A stretch of 59,498 nt of DNA. Source: Pseudomonas zanjanensis. GTDB taxonomy: Bacteria; Pseudomonadota; Gammaproteobacteria; Pseudomonadales; Pseudomonadaceae. Under the pieces are notes generated by a model. That model searched no databases. It was given only the letters and a program-made list of their open reading frames with translations, and was not told the origin of the DNA. The DNA lies in NCBI RefSeq assembly GCF_014268745.2, contig NZ_JABWRB020000009.1, positions 1 through 59,498 on the forward strand, given 5' to 3'. Made by a program: the position numbers and the translations under genes. Of the stretch, positions 40,784 through 49,955 are shown in pieces. Each line of letters opens with the position of its first letter. The first letter of the stretch is position 1.

Positions 40784-41851
40784 TCAGACGTGATATTGCG
40801 CCGACAACTCATGCACCGCCCGCAGGAAGGCACCGGCGTGTTCCGGGTCGACTTCCGGGGTGATGCCATGGCCGAGGTTGAACACATGGCCGCTGCCACT
40901 GCCGTAGCTGGCCAGGATCCGCCCGACTTCAGCACGGATCGCTTCAGGCTTGGCGTAGAGCACGGTCGGATCCATGTTGCCTTGCAGGGCGACCTTATGA
41001 CCGACACGCTCGCGAGCGTTGCCAATGTCGCAGGTCCAATCCAGGCCCAAGGCGTCGGCGCCGGCCTCGGCAATGCTTTCCAGCCACAGGCCGCCGTTCT
41101 TGGTGAACAGGATCACCGGGACTTTGCGACCTTCGTGCTCGCGGATCAGGCCGCTGACGATCTTGCGCATGTAGGCCAGGGAAAACTCCTGGTACGCCGC
41201 TGCCGACAGGTTGCCACCCCAGGTATCGAAAATCTGCACCGCTTGCGCACCGGCCATGATCTGGCCGTTGAGGTAGGACGTGACCGACTGCGCCAGCTTG
41301 TCCAATAACAAGTGCATGGCTTGCGGGTTGTCGTAGAGCATCGCCTTGGTCTTGCGGAAGTCCTTCGACGAGCCGCCTTCGACCATGTAGGTCGCGAGGG
41401 TCCACGGGCTGCCGGAGAAACCGATCAGCGGCACACGGCCGTTGAGTTCACGGCGAATGGTGCTGACCGCATCCATGACGTAGCCCAGGTCCTTCTGCGG
41501 ATCGGGAATCGGCAGGGCTTCGATGTCGGCCAGGGTGCTGACGACTTTCTTGAAGCGCGGGCCTTCGCCGGTCTCGAAGTACAGGCCTTGGCCCATGGCA
41601 TCGGGAATGGTGAGGATGTCGGAGAACAGGATCGCCGCGTCCAGCTGCGGGTAACGGTCCAGCGGCTGCATCGTGACCTCGCAGGCGAACTGCGGGTTCA
41701 TGCACAGGCTCATGAAGTCGCCCGCCTTGGCGCGGCTGGCGCGGTATTCCGGCAGATAGCGACCGGCCTGGCGCATCATCCACACCGGGGTGACGTCTAC
41801 GGGTTGCTTGAGCAGGGCGCGAAGGAAACGGTCGTTCTTCAGGGCAGTCAT
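40784..41851 (-). CDS. hemE: Uroporphyrinogen decarboxylase
   Basis: A 355-residue cytoplasmic TIM-barrel enzyme. It removes four carboxyl groups from uroporphyrinogen III to give coproporphyrinogen III in heme synthesis. The N-terminal motif PVWMMRQAGRYLPEYR and the GFSGSPWTLATYMVEG segment are diagnostic, and the C-terminal NLGHGITPEVDPEH is complete. It is monocistronic with a clear terminator after it, and the gltD terminator lies about 50 bases upstream of it. Confidence 0.98.
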   Translation of the reverse strand: MTALKNDRFLRALLKQPVDVTPVWMMRQAGRYLPEYRASRAKAGDFMSLCMNPQFACEVTMQPLDRYPQLDAAILFSDILTIPDAMGQGLYFETGEGPRFKKVVSTLADIEALPIPDPQKDLGYVMDAVSTIRRELNGRVPLIGFSGSPWTLATYMVEGGSSKDFRKTKAMLYDNPQAMHLLLDKLAQSVTSYLNGQIMAGAQAVQIFDTWGGNLSAAAYQEFSLAYMRKIVSGLIREHEGRKVPVILFTKNGGLWLESIAEAGADALGLDWTCDIGNARERVGHKVALQGNMDPTVLYAKPEAIRAEVGRILASYGSGSGHVFNLGHGITPEVDPEHAGAFLRAVHELSAQYHV

Positions 41852-41900
41852 GTCGGCATCCGGAAAAAAAGTGCGGGCATTTTCTCAGAGCGCGACGCAA

Positions 41901-41924
41901 AAGGCACGGCAAGAGCCGTGCCTT
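41901..41924. terminator. Terminator hairpin between gltD and hemE
   Basis: AAGGCACGGC-AAGA-GCCGTGCCTT is a perfect ten-pair stem with a four-base loop, followed by TTTT on the minus strand. It should end transcripts that run out of gltBD. A REP pair lies between it and the gltD stop. Confidence 0.75.
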
Positions 41925-41984
41925 TTATCTATCGAGGCAATTTGTCGCAAGGAGTCCACTGAGTTCAGCAGTATCCGGAATCAA

Positions 41985-42074
41985 TGTGGGAGCGAGCCTG
42001 CTCGCGAAGAGGCCGGCAAATCCAACATCGAAGTTGGCTGACAGACCGCTTTCGCGAGCAGGCTCGCTCCCACA
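41985..42074. repeat. REP pair between gltD and hemE
   Basis: TGTGGGAGCGAGCCTGCTCG and its complement form perfect arms, with an inner palindrome around AACATCGAAGTTGGCTG. It sits 30 bases after the gltD stop codon. Confidence 0.9.
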
Positions 42075-42104
42075 GGGTTACTGCATTTCAGGCTTGGAGA
42101 CGGG

Positions 42105-43523
42105 TCAGACCTGCAAGTAATCCAGGATCCCTTCCGCCGCATTGCGGCCTTCGAAGATCGCCGTCACCACCAGGTCGGAACCGCGGACCATGTCGCCACC
42201 GGCGAAGATCTTCGGGTTGCTGGTCTGGTGTTTGTACTGGCCCTGTTCCGGTGCCACGACACGGCCCTGGCTGTCGGTCTGGATGCTGAACTGCTCGAAC
42301 CACGGCGCCGGGCTCGGGCGGAAACCGAAAGCGATGACCACGGCGTCGGCCGGGATGATCTCTTCGGAGCCCGGGATCGGCTCGGGACTACGGCGGCCAC
42401 GGGCGTCCGGCTCGCCGAGACGGGTCTCGACCACCTTCACGCCTTCGACCTTGTCTTCACCGACAATAGCGATCGGCTGGCGGTTGTAGAGGAACTTCAC
42501 GCCTTCTTCCTTGGCGTTCTTCACCTCTTTGCGCGAGCCGGGCATGTTCGCTTCGTCACGACGATAGGCACAGGTCACCGACTTGGCACCCTGGCGAATC
42601 GACGTGCGATTGCAGTCCATCGCCGTGTCGCCACCGCCGAGCACCACGACCTTCTTGCCCTTCATGTCGACGAAGTCTTCCGGCGACTTTTCGAAGCCCA
42701 GGTTGCGGTTGACGTTGGCGATCAGGAAGTCCAGCGCGTCGTAGACGCCCGGCAGGTCCTCACCGGCAAAGCCGCCCTTCATGTAGGTGTAGGTGCCCAT
42801 GCCCATGAAAACCGCATCGTATTCTTCGAGCAGTTGTTCCATGGTCACGTCCTTACCCACCTCGGTGTTCAGGCGGAACTCGATGCCCATGCCGGTGAAG
42901 ACTTCGCGGCGATTGCTCAGCACGGTCTTTTCCAGCTTGAACTCGGGAATGCCGAAGGTCAGCAGACCGCCGATTTCCGGGTTCTTGTCGAACACCACCG
43001 GGGTCACGCCACCGCGTACCAGCACGTCGGCACAGCCCAGGCCCGCCGGGCCCGCGCCGATGATCGCCACGCGCTTGCCGGTCGGCTTGACCTTGGACAT
43101 GTCCGGGCGCCAGCCCATGGCGAACGCGGTGTCGGTGATGTATTTCTCCACCGAACCGATGGTCACCGCGCCAAAACCGTCGTTGAGGGTGCAAGCCCCT
43201 TCACATAGACGATCCTGGGGGCACACCCGACCGCAGACTTCCGGCAGGGTATTGGTCTGGTGGGACAATTCGGCGGCCTGGAGGATGTTGCCCTCGGCCA
43301 CCAGTTTCAGCCAGTTGGGAATGAAGTTGTGCACCGGGCACTTCCATTCGCAGTACGGGTTACCGCAACCCAGGCAGCGGTGAGCCTGGTCGGCCGACTG
43401 CTGGGGTTTGAAAGGCTCGTAGATCTCCACGAACTCTTTCTTGCGTTGACGCAACAGTTTCTTCTTCGGATCCTTGCGCCCGACATCGATGAACTGGAAG
43501 TCGTTATTCAGACGTTCAGCCAT
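42105..43523 (-). CDS. gltD: Glutamate synthase (NADPH) small subunit
   Basis: A 472-residue flavoprotein that takes electrons from NADPH and passes them through iron-sulfur centres to GltB. N-terminal Cys motifs CLGCGNPYCEWKCPVHN and CGRVCPQDRLCEGAC bind two 4Fe-4S clusters. The first FAD site is AIIGAGPAGLGCADVL, and the NADPH site is VVVLGGGDTAMDC. It catalyses, with GltB, glutamine plus 2-oxoglutarate to two glutamates. It lies 33 bases downstream of gltB. Confidence 0.98.
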   Translation of the reverse strand: MAERLNNDFQFIDVGRKDPKKKLLRQRKKEFVEIYEPFKPQQSADQAHRCLGCGNPYCEWKCPVHNFIPNWLKLVAEGNILQAAELSHQTNTLPEVCGRVCPQDRLCEGACTLNDGFGAVTIGSVEKYITDTAFAMGWRPDMSKVKPTGKRVAIIGAGPAGLGCADVLVRGGVTPVVFDKNPEIGGLLTFGIPEFKLEKTVLSNRREVFTGMGIEFRLNTEVGKDVTMEQLLEEYDAVFMGMGTYTYMKGGFAGEDLPGVYDALDFLIANVNRNLGFEKSPEDFVDMKGKKVVVLGGGDTAMDCNRTSIRQGAKSVTCAYRRDEANMPGSRKEVKNAKEEGVKFLYNRQPIAIVGEDKVEGVKVVETRLGEPDARGRRSPEPIPGSEEIIPADAVVIAFGFRPSPAPWFEQFSIQTDSQGRVVAPEQGQYKHQTSNPKIFAGGDMVRGSDLVVTAIFEGRNAAEGILDYLQV

Positions 43524-43556
43524 TGTTAAAACCTCATCAAACTCTTCAGGCGCATA

Positions 43557-46500
43557 TCACTGCGGGTTGGCACGAGTGCTGGAAAGCAACGATTTCAGGT
43601 TGGCAGCCTTTGGCTTGACCAGCCAGAAACGGCGCAAGTAGTCATCGAGGTTCTCGGCGAGCTCACGACCCCACTCGCTGTCGGTTTCCGCGACGTACTC
43701 GTTCAGCACGTTTTGCAGATGGCTGCGGTAGGCCTCCATCGCCTCGCCGCTGATCCGCTGGATTTCCACCAGTTCGTGGTTGACCCGGTCAACGAAGGTG
43801 TTGTCCTGGTCGAGCACGTAGGCGAAACCGCCGGTCATGCCAGAGCCGAAGTTATAACCGGTCTTGCCCAGCACGCAGACAAAACCACCGGTCATGTACT
43901 CGCAGCAGTGATCGCCGGTGCCTTCCACCACGGTGTGGGCGCCGGAGTTACGCACGGCAAAACGCTCGCCCGCGGTGCCGGCGGCGAACAGCTTGCCGCC
44001 CGTGGCGCCGTAGAGGCAGGTGTTGCCGATGATTGCACTGTCCTGGGTCTTGTAGACGCTGCCCTTGGGCGGAACGATGACCAGCTTGCCGCCGGTCATG
44101 CCCTTGCCCACGTAGTCGTTGGCATCGCCTTCCAGGTACATGTTCAAGCCACCGGCGTTCCAGACGCCGAAGCTCTGGCCCGCGGTGCCCTTGAAGCGGA
44201 AGGTCACCGGTGCCTTGGCCATGCCTTGATTGCCGTGCTTGCGCGCGATTTCGCCGGAGATCCGCGCACCGATGGAACGGTCGCAGTTGCAGATATCCAG
44301 TTCGAACTCGGCACCGCTCAGGTCGTTGATCGCCGCAGCGGCCATGTCGACCATCTTCTCGGCCAGCTCACCCTTGTCGAAGGGCGGGTTGCGATCAACC
44401 TGGCAAAACTGAGGCTTGTCTGCCGGAATCAGATCGCTGCCCAGCAACGGGGTCAGGTCCAGGTGATGCTGCTTGGCGGTCTGCCCCTCGATGATGTCCA
44501 GCAGATCGGTACGGCCGATCAGCTCTTCAAGGGAGCGCACGCCCAGTTTCGCCAACCACTCGCGGGTTTCCTCGGCCACGTAGGTGAAGAAATTCACCAC
44601 CATGTCGACGGTGCCGATGTAGTGGTCCTTGCGCAGCTTGTCGTTCTGGGTCGCCACGCCGGTAGCGCAGTTGTTCAGGTGGCAGATGCGCAGGTATTTG
44701 CAGCCCAGGGCGATCATCGGCGCGGTGCCGAAGCCGAAGCTCTCGGCGCCGAGGATGGCGGCCTTGATCACGTCCAGGCCAGTCTTCAGGCCACCGTCGG
44801 TCTGCACCCGGACCTTGCCGCGCAAGTCGTTGCCGCGCAGGGTCTGGTGGGTTTCGGCCAGGCCCAGTTCCCACGGCGCACCGGCGTACTTGATCGAGGT
44901 CAGCGGCGATGCACCGGTGCCGCCGTCGTAGCCGGAGATGGTGATCAGGTCGGCATAGGCCTTGGCCACGCCGGCGGCGATGGTGCCAACGCCCGCTTCC
45001 GCCACCAGTTTCACCGAGACCAGCGCCTTGGGGTTCACCTGCTTGAGGTCGAAAATCAGTTGCGACAAGTCTTCGATCGAGTAGATGTCGTGGTGCGGCG
45101 GTGGCGAGATCAGGGTCACGCCAGGAACCGCATAGCGCAGCTTGGCAATCAGGCCGTTGACCTTGCCGCCGGGCAGTTGGCCGCCTTCGCCGGGCTTGGC
45201 ACCCTGGGCGACCTTGATCTGCAGCACTTCAGCGTTGACCAGGTATTCCGGTGTCACACCGAAGCGGCCGGTGGCCACCTGCTTGATTTTCGAACTCTTG
45301 ATGGTGCCGTAGCGCGCCGGGTCTTCGCCGCCTTCACCGGAGTTGGAACGCGCACCGAGGCGGTTCATGGCTTCGGCCAGGGCTTCGTGGGCTTCCGGGG
45401 ACAACGCACCGAGGGAAATACCGGCCGAATCGAAGCGCTTGAGCACCGATTCCAGCGGCTCCACTTCACTGATGTGCAGCGGCGTGTCGAGGGTCTTGAC
45501 CTTGAGCAGGTCGCGGATCATCGACACCGGACGGTTGTCCACCAGCGAGGTGTATTCCTTGAACTTGCCGTAGTCGCCCTGTTGCACGGCGGCTTGCAAG
45601 GTGTTGACCACGTCCGGGTTGTAGGCGTGGTATTCGCCACCGTGAACGAACTTCAGCAAACCGCCCTGCTGGATCGGCTTGCGCGGGCTCCAGGCCTCGG
45701 CGGCCAGGGCTTTCTGTTCGGCTTCGATGTCGACGAAGCGCGCGCCCTTGATACGGCTCGGCACGCCACGGAAGCTCAGCTCGCAGACTTCCTCGGACAG
45801 GCCGATGGCCTCGAACAATTGCGCGCCACGGTACGAGGCGATGGTCGAGATGCCCATCTTCGACAGGATCTTGAGCAGGCCCTTGGTGATGCCCTTGCGG
45901 TAGTTCTTGAACACCTCGTAGAGGTCGCCCAGCACTTCACCGGTACGGATCAGGTCGCCCAGCACTTCATAAGCCAGGAACGGATACACCGCCGAAGCGC
46001 CGAAGCCGATCAGCACCGCGAAGTGATGCGGATCGCGTGCGGTAGCCGTTTCCACCAGGATGTTGGAATCGCAGCGCAGGCCTTTTTCGGTCAGGCGATG
46101 GTGCACCGCACCGGTGGCCAGCGAGGCGTGGATCGGCAGTTTGCCCGGGGCGATGTGACGGTCGGTCAGCACGATCTGGGTACGCCCGGCGCGCGCCGCT
46201 TCTTCAGCCTGGTCCGCAACGTTGCGGATCGCCGCTTCCAGGCCAATGTTCTCGTCGTAGTTCAGGTCGATGACCTGACGCTCGAAGCCGGGACGATCGA
46301 GGTTGGTCAGCGAGCGCCACTTGGCCGGGGAAATGACCGGTGAACTGAGGATCACCCGCGAGGCGTGTTCCGGCGACTCTTGGAAAATGTTGCGCTCGGC
46401 ACCGAGGCAGATTTCCAGGGACATCACGATCGCCTCGCGCAGCGGGTCGATCGGTGGGTTGGTCACCTGGGCGAACTGCTGGCGGAAATAGTCGTACGGC

Positions 46501-48005
46501 GTGCGCACGCGTTGCGACAACACGGCCATCGGCGTGTCGTCGCCCATGGAGCCGACCGCTTCGTAGCCCTGCTCGCCCAACGGACGCAGCACCTGGTCAC
46601 GCTCTTCGAACGTCACCTGGTACATCTTCATGTACTGCTTGAGCTGGTCGACATCATAGAAAGCCGAACCGTGGTCGTTGTCTTCCATGGTCGCCTGGAT
46701 GCGCAGGGCGTTCTTGCGCAGCCATTGCTTGTACGGATGACGGGACTTGAGGCGGTTGTCGATGGCATCGGTGTCGAGGATCTGGCCGGTCTCGGTGTCC
46801 ACGGCAAAGATCTGGCCCGGACCTACGCGGCCCTTGGCGATGACGTCCTGGGGCTGGTAGTTCCAGACCCCGATTTCCGAGGCCAGGGTGATGAACCCGT
46901 TGGTGGTGGTGACCCAGCGCGCCGGACGCAAACCGTTACGGTCGAGCAGGCAGACGGCGTAGCGACCGTCGGTCATGACGATACCGGCCGGGCCGTCCCA
47001 CGGCTCCATGTGCATGGAGTTGTATTCGTAGAAGGCGCGCAGGTCCGGGTCCATGGTCTCGACATTCTGCCAGGCTGGCGGCACGAGCATGCGCACGCCA
47101 CGGAACAGGTCGATGCCACCGGTCACCATCAGCTCCAGCATGTTGTCCATGCTCGAGGAGTCCGAACCCACGCGGTTGACCAGCGGGCCGAGCTCTTCGA
47201 GGTCCGGCATCAAATCGTTGGCGAACTTGGTGCGACGGGCCACGGCCCAGTTGCGGTTGCCGGTGATGGTATTGATCTCGCCGTTGTGGGCGAGGAAGCG
47301 GAATGGCTGGGCCAGCGGCCATTTCGGCAGGGTGTTGGTGGAGAAGCGCTGGTGGAACACGCAGATCGCGGTTTTCAGGCGCTCATCGCTGAGGTCTGGA
47401 TAGAAGGCGGTGAGGTCCGCCGGCATCATCAGGCCTTTATAAATGATGGTCTTGTGGGAAAAGCTGCAGATGTAGTGATCGGTGTCGGCGGCATTGGCCA
47501 CGGACGAACGACGACGGGAGCTGAACAGCTTGATCGACATGTCCTGGTCGCTCAGGCCTTCGCCAGCGATGAACACCTGCTCGATCTGCGGCAGGCGCTC
47601 GAGCGCCAAGCGGCCGAGGACGCTGGTGTCGATCGGCACTTTGCGCCAGCCAACCAGTTGCAGGCCGGCGGCCAGGATCTCGCGATTCATGTTTTCGCGA
47701 GCCGCCTCGGCCTTCACCGGGTCCTGGTTGAAGAACACCATGCCCACGGCGTACTGCTTGGGCAGGGTTACCCCAAACGTTTCCCGGGCTACGGCACGCA
47801 GGAACTCGTCGGGTTTTTGAATCAGCAAGCCACAACCGTCACCGGTCTTGCCGTCGGCGTTGATCCCACCGCGGTGGGTCATGCAGGTCAGGGCCTCAAT
47901 GGCCGTTTGCAAAAGGGTATGACTGGGCTCGCCCTGCATATGGGCTATCAGGCCAAAACCGCAGTTATCCTTGAATTCATCTGGTTGGTACAGACCTGCT
48001 TTCAT
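43557..48005 (-). CDS. gltB: Glutamate synthase (NADPH) large subunit
   Basis: A 1482-residue subunit. A short propeptide is removed to expose Cys15 (NCGFGLIAH), the glutaminase nucleophile. The amidotransferase domain (about 15-430) is followed by the central domain. The FMN/synthase domain with GGEDPARYGTIKSSKIKQV (core shown) and the 3Fe-4S Cys region CRYLRICHLNNCATG (here CKYLRICHLNNCATG) comes next. A C-terminal beta-helix (GXXG repeats, VYKTQDSAIIGNTCLYGATG) ends the protein. The ATG 48005 is preferred over GTG 48011; GGTGAG is upstream. Confidence 0.98.
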   Translation of the reverse strand: MKAGLYQPDEFKDNCGFGLIAHMQGEPSHTLLQTAIEALTCMTHRGGINADGKTGDGCGLLIQKPDEFLRAVARETFGVTLPKQYAVGMVFFNQDPVKAEAARENMNREILAAGLQLVGWRKVPIDTSVLGRLALERLPQIEQVFIAGEGLSDQDMSIKLFSSRRRSSVANAADTDHYICSFSHKTIIYKGLMMPADLTAFYPDLSDERLKTAICVFHQRFSTNTLPKWPLAQPFRFLAHNGEINTITGNRNWAVARRTKFANDLMPDLEELGPLVNRVGSDSSSMDNMLELMVTGGIDLFRGVRMLVPPAWQNVETMDPDLRAFYEYNSMHMEPWDGPAGIVMTDGRYAVCLLDRNGLRPARWVTTTNGFITLASEIGVWNYQPQDVIAKGRVGPGQIFAVDTETGQILDTDAIDNRLKSRHPYKQWLRKNALRIQATMEDNDHGSAFYDVDQLKQYMKMYQVTFEERDQVLRPLGEQGYEAVGSMGDDTPMAVLSQRVRTPYDYFRQQFAQVTNPPIDPLREAIVMSLEICLGAERNIFQESPEHASRVILSSPVISPAKWRSLTNLDRPGFERQVIDLNYDENIGLEAAIRNVADQAEEAARAGRTQIVLTDRHIAPGKLPIHASLATGAVHHRLTEKGLRCDSNILVETATARDPHHFAVLIGFGASAVYPFLAYEVLGDLIRTGEVLGDLYEVFKNYRKGITKGLLKILSKMGISTIASYRGAQLFEAIGLSEEVCELSFRGVPSRIKGARFVDIEAEQKALAAEAWSPRKPIQQGGLLKFVHGGEYHAYNPDVVNTLQAAVQQGDYGKFKEYTSLVDNRPVSMIRDLLKVKTLDTPLHISEVEPLESVLKRFDSAGISLGALSPEAHEALAEAMNRLGARSNSGEGGEDPARYGTIKSSKIKQVATGRFGVTPEYLVNAEVLQIKVAQGAKPGEGGQLPGGKVNGLIAKLRYAVPGVTLISPPPHHDIYSIEDLSQLIFDLKQVNPKALVSVKLVAEAGVGTIAAGVAKAYADLITISGYDGGTGASPLTSIKYAGAPWELGLAETHQTLRGNDLRGKVRVQTDGGLKTGLDVIKAAILGAESFGFGTAPMIALGCKYLRICHLNNCATGVATQNDKLRKDHYIGTVDMVVNFFTYVAEETREWLAKLGVRSLEELIGRTDLLDIIEGQTAKQHHLDLTPLLGSDLIPADKPQFCQVDRNPPFDKGELAEKMVDMAAAAINDLSGAEFELDICNCDRSIGARISGEIARKHGNQGMAKAPVTFRFKGTAGQSFGVWNAGGLNMYLEGDANDYVGKGMTGGKLVIVPPKGSVYKTQDSAIIGNTCLYGATGGKLFAAGTAGERFAVRNSGAHTVVEGTGDHCCEYMTGGFVCVLGKTGYNFGSGMTGGFAYVLDQDNTFVDRVNHELVEIQRISGEAMEAYRSHLQNVLNEYVAETDSEWGRELAENLDDYLRRFWLVKPKAANLKSLLSSTRANPQ

Positions 48006-48186
48006 AGACACTTTCTCACCAGGCTGCCTCTTATCGAGACAAATTTCTTTTCAATTCAACCAGTTGCATGCCGCGCCGAACGTACGCCAGCTTTGCGGGG
48101 GCAAAAGGGAGGTCATTGTACACACCGACACAGGGGCTCACAAATTTGACGACGAACTGTCGCAAATCCATGTCGCATTTGTGAAA

Positions 48187-48215
48187 GGTTTAAAGCTATA
48201 TGCTGTGCTAGTCAA
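48187..48215 (-). promoter_or_regulatory. Possible sigma70 promoter of gltBD
   Basis: On the minus strand TTGACT (48215-48210) is followed after 17 bases by TAAACC (48192-48187). The -35 is good and the -10 is poor. It lies about 180 bases before the gltB start in a gene-free, AT-richer stretch (48006-48355) that otherwise holds two GC hairpins. Confidence 0.35.
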
Positions 48216-48277
48216 AACTTTTTTGGGTTCGACCGCTACGACTCAAACGCTACTGTGACGCAGACACCACAAGGCGC

Positions 48278-48352
48278 GCGGCCTGAAAGGCCGCCCGCCC
48301 TTGCGGAAATTTTGAGGTTGCCGGGAGAGGCGGCCTGGGTAAGGCCGCCGAA
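48278..48352. terminator. Two GC-rich hairpins after the SPOR-protein gene
   Basis: GCGGCCT-GAA-AGGCCGC (48278-48294) and GCGGCCT-GGGTA-AGGCCGC (about 48331-48349) are two stems with the same arm sequence. They lie immediately after the minus-strand SPOR-protein gene. Neither is followed by a T-run, so termination is uncertain, but two repeats of the same stem between two same-strand genes suggest an mRNA end or attenuation device. Confidence 0.5.
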
Positions 48353-48355
48353 TCT

Positions 48356-49945
48356 TCAGCGAGTTGCTGCCAGTTCCTGTTGGACGCTGGCGACAGTGCG
48401 AGGCCAAGGTTTACCAGCCTGAACCTTCGCTGGCAAGGCCTTGATGGCGGAAACGGCTGCATCACGGTTGGCGAAGCTGCCGTAGGTGATGACATACAGC
48501 GGCTTGCCATTGAGGACTTTCTTGAAATAGCGGTACTCGCCGCCCTGTTCCTTGACGAAGTTCTGCGCCGCGGTTTCGGAGCTTGTGCCGAGGATTTGCA
48601 CCACGTAGTTGCCCGGTGCCTGGCCGGCGTACCAGCTACCGCCCGCGGCCTTGGCCGGGGCAGCGGCAGGCTTGGCCGCCGGTGCTGGCGCTGCCGGCTT
48701 GGCCGCAGGCGCTGGAACCGGTGCAGGCTTGGCGGTGGCGACCTGAGTGGGCGCTGGGGTCGGCTTGGCGGCTGGAGCTGGTGCAGGCGTCGTCGGCGCA
48801 GGACCGGCCGGTACGCCCGCAGGCGGCGCGGTGGTGGTCACGGTAGGTGGCACGTCGCTGGTGTCTTCGACCGGAGGCGGCGCACCGTCGTCACCCTCGG
48901 TGATTCCACCTGCGGCTTCCGCCAGGGGCCCACGCATGACCGGTTGCGAGTTACCGACCAGCGGCAGCGGCATCGGCTGGGTGTTGCCGGCAAATTCCAC
49001 CGCCGGTGCACCGCCGTTGGGTTGCGGTGTACCTTGGCCAAGGGGCAGTTGCGCCTGTTCGTTGGCAGGTGCGCCGGTGGTTGGCGCCTTGCTGCGACCC
49101 GGCATCAGCCAGGCGGCGGCAACCGCGACCACGACGACGGCGGAAATTGCCAATACGTGTTTCTTCGGCATGTTGAACCCCATACTTGGACGCTTCACCG
49201 CTGAGCGGCTGGCAATCATGACTTCGATGAGAGCATCGCGGGCAACCTGGTTGATGTTGCCAGGCCAACCGTCGGCGCTTTCGTGAATCTCAGAGATCTG
49301 ATCGGCGGTGAAAAGTTCGATGCCCCGCCCCGCACCTTCAAGACGCTGGGCCAGGTATTCACGGGTTTCTTCCTCGGTGTAGGGCGCCAGTTCGATGACG
49401 TGGAAGCGCTCTTCCTCGAGGTTCAACTGGTCCAGGTCGGCGATCAGCGACGACTCGCCGAACAGGAACACATGAGGGCGACCCTCCGGCGCACCGGCCG
49501 CCAGGGCCAGCAGGGCTTCGAGGGCCGATTCGTCAAGTTGCTCGGCATCGTCCACCAGCAGATAGACTTCCTGCCCGGTCAGCGCCAGTTGCACGATCTG
49601 ATCGAGAATGGCACCGACTTCAGCCTGGGCGACGTTCAGCGCCTGGGCCACCTGGCGCAACACGCCGGCGGCATCGCCGGCGCCACGGGCCGACACCACC
49701 ACGCTTTGCACCGACTGTTTGTTGGTGCTGGCCACCAGGGCCTGGCGCAGCAAGGTCTTGCCGCTGCCCTGGGGACCGGTGACCACCAGGAGCAACTGGC
49801 TGTAGCGCGCCAGGTGATGCAACTGGCCCAGCACCGGCTTGCGCTGGGCGGGGAAGAACTTGAAGCCCGGGACCCGTGGGGCAAAAGGGTCATGACTCAA
49901 TTGGAAATGGCCGAGGAAAGCCTCGTCGGCATGCAAACTAGTCAT
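48356..49945 (-). CDS. AAA ATPase with SPOR domain (DamX-like)
   Basis: A 529-residue inner-membrane protein. An ExeA-like AAA domain (about 1-250) has Walker A GPQGSGKT and Walker B LLVDDAEQLD. A single helix (about 268-285, AISAVVVVAVAAAWLM) follows, then a long proline/alanine-rich periplasmic linker. A SPOR domain (about 445-525, YVVQILGTSSETAAQNFV) binds denuded septal peptidoglycan. This combination follows aroB in pseudomonads and is often called DamX-like; a role in cell division is inferred from the SPOR domain. It lies ten bases downstream of aroB. Confidence 0.88.
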   Translation of the reverse strand: MTSLHADEAFLGHFQLSHDPFAPRVPGFKFFPAQRKPVLGQLHHLARYSQLLLVVTGPQGSGKTLLRQALVASTNKQSVQSVVVSARGAGDAAGVLRQVAQALNVAQAEVGAILDQIVQLALTGQEVYLLVDDAEQLDESALEALLALAAGAPEGRPHVFLFGESSLIADLDQLNLEEERFHVIELAPYTEEETREYLAQRLEGAGRGIELFTADQISEIHESADGWPGNINQVARDALIEVMIASRSAVKRPSMGFNMPKKHVLAISAVVVVAVAAAWLMPGRSKAPTTGAPANEQAQLPLGQGTPQPNGGAPAVEFAGNTQPMPLPLVGNSQPVMRGPLAEAAGGITEGDDGAPPPVEDTSDVPPTVTTTAPPAGVPAGPAPTTPAPAPAAKPTPAPTQVATAKPAPVPAPAAKPAAPAPAAKPAAAPAKAAGGSWYAGQAPGNYVVQILGTSSETAAQNFVKEQGGEYRYFKKVLNGKPLYVITYGSFANRDAAVSAIKALPAKVQAGKPWPRTVASVQQELAATR

Positions 49946-49955
49946 CGCAGTCTTA

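Noticed and set aside
43713..46343. Long plus-strand frame opposite gltB
   Set aside because: Antisense shadow; gltB is complete and unmistakable.
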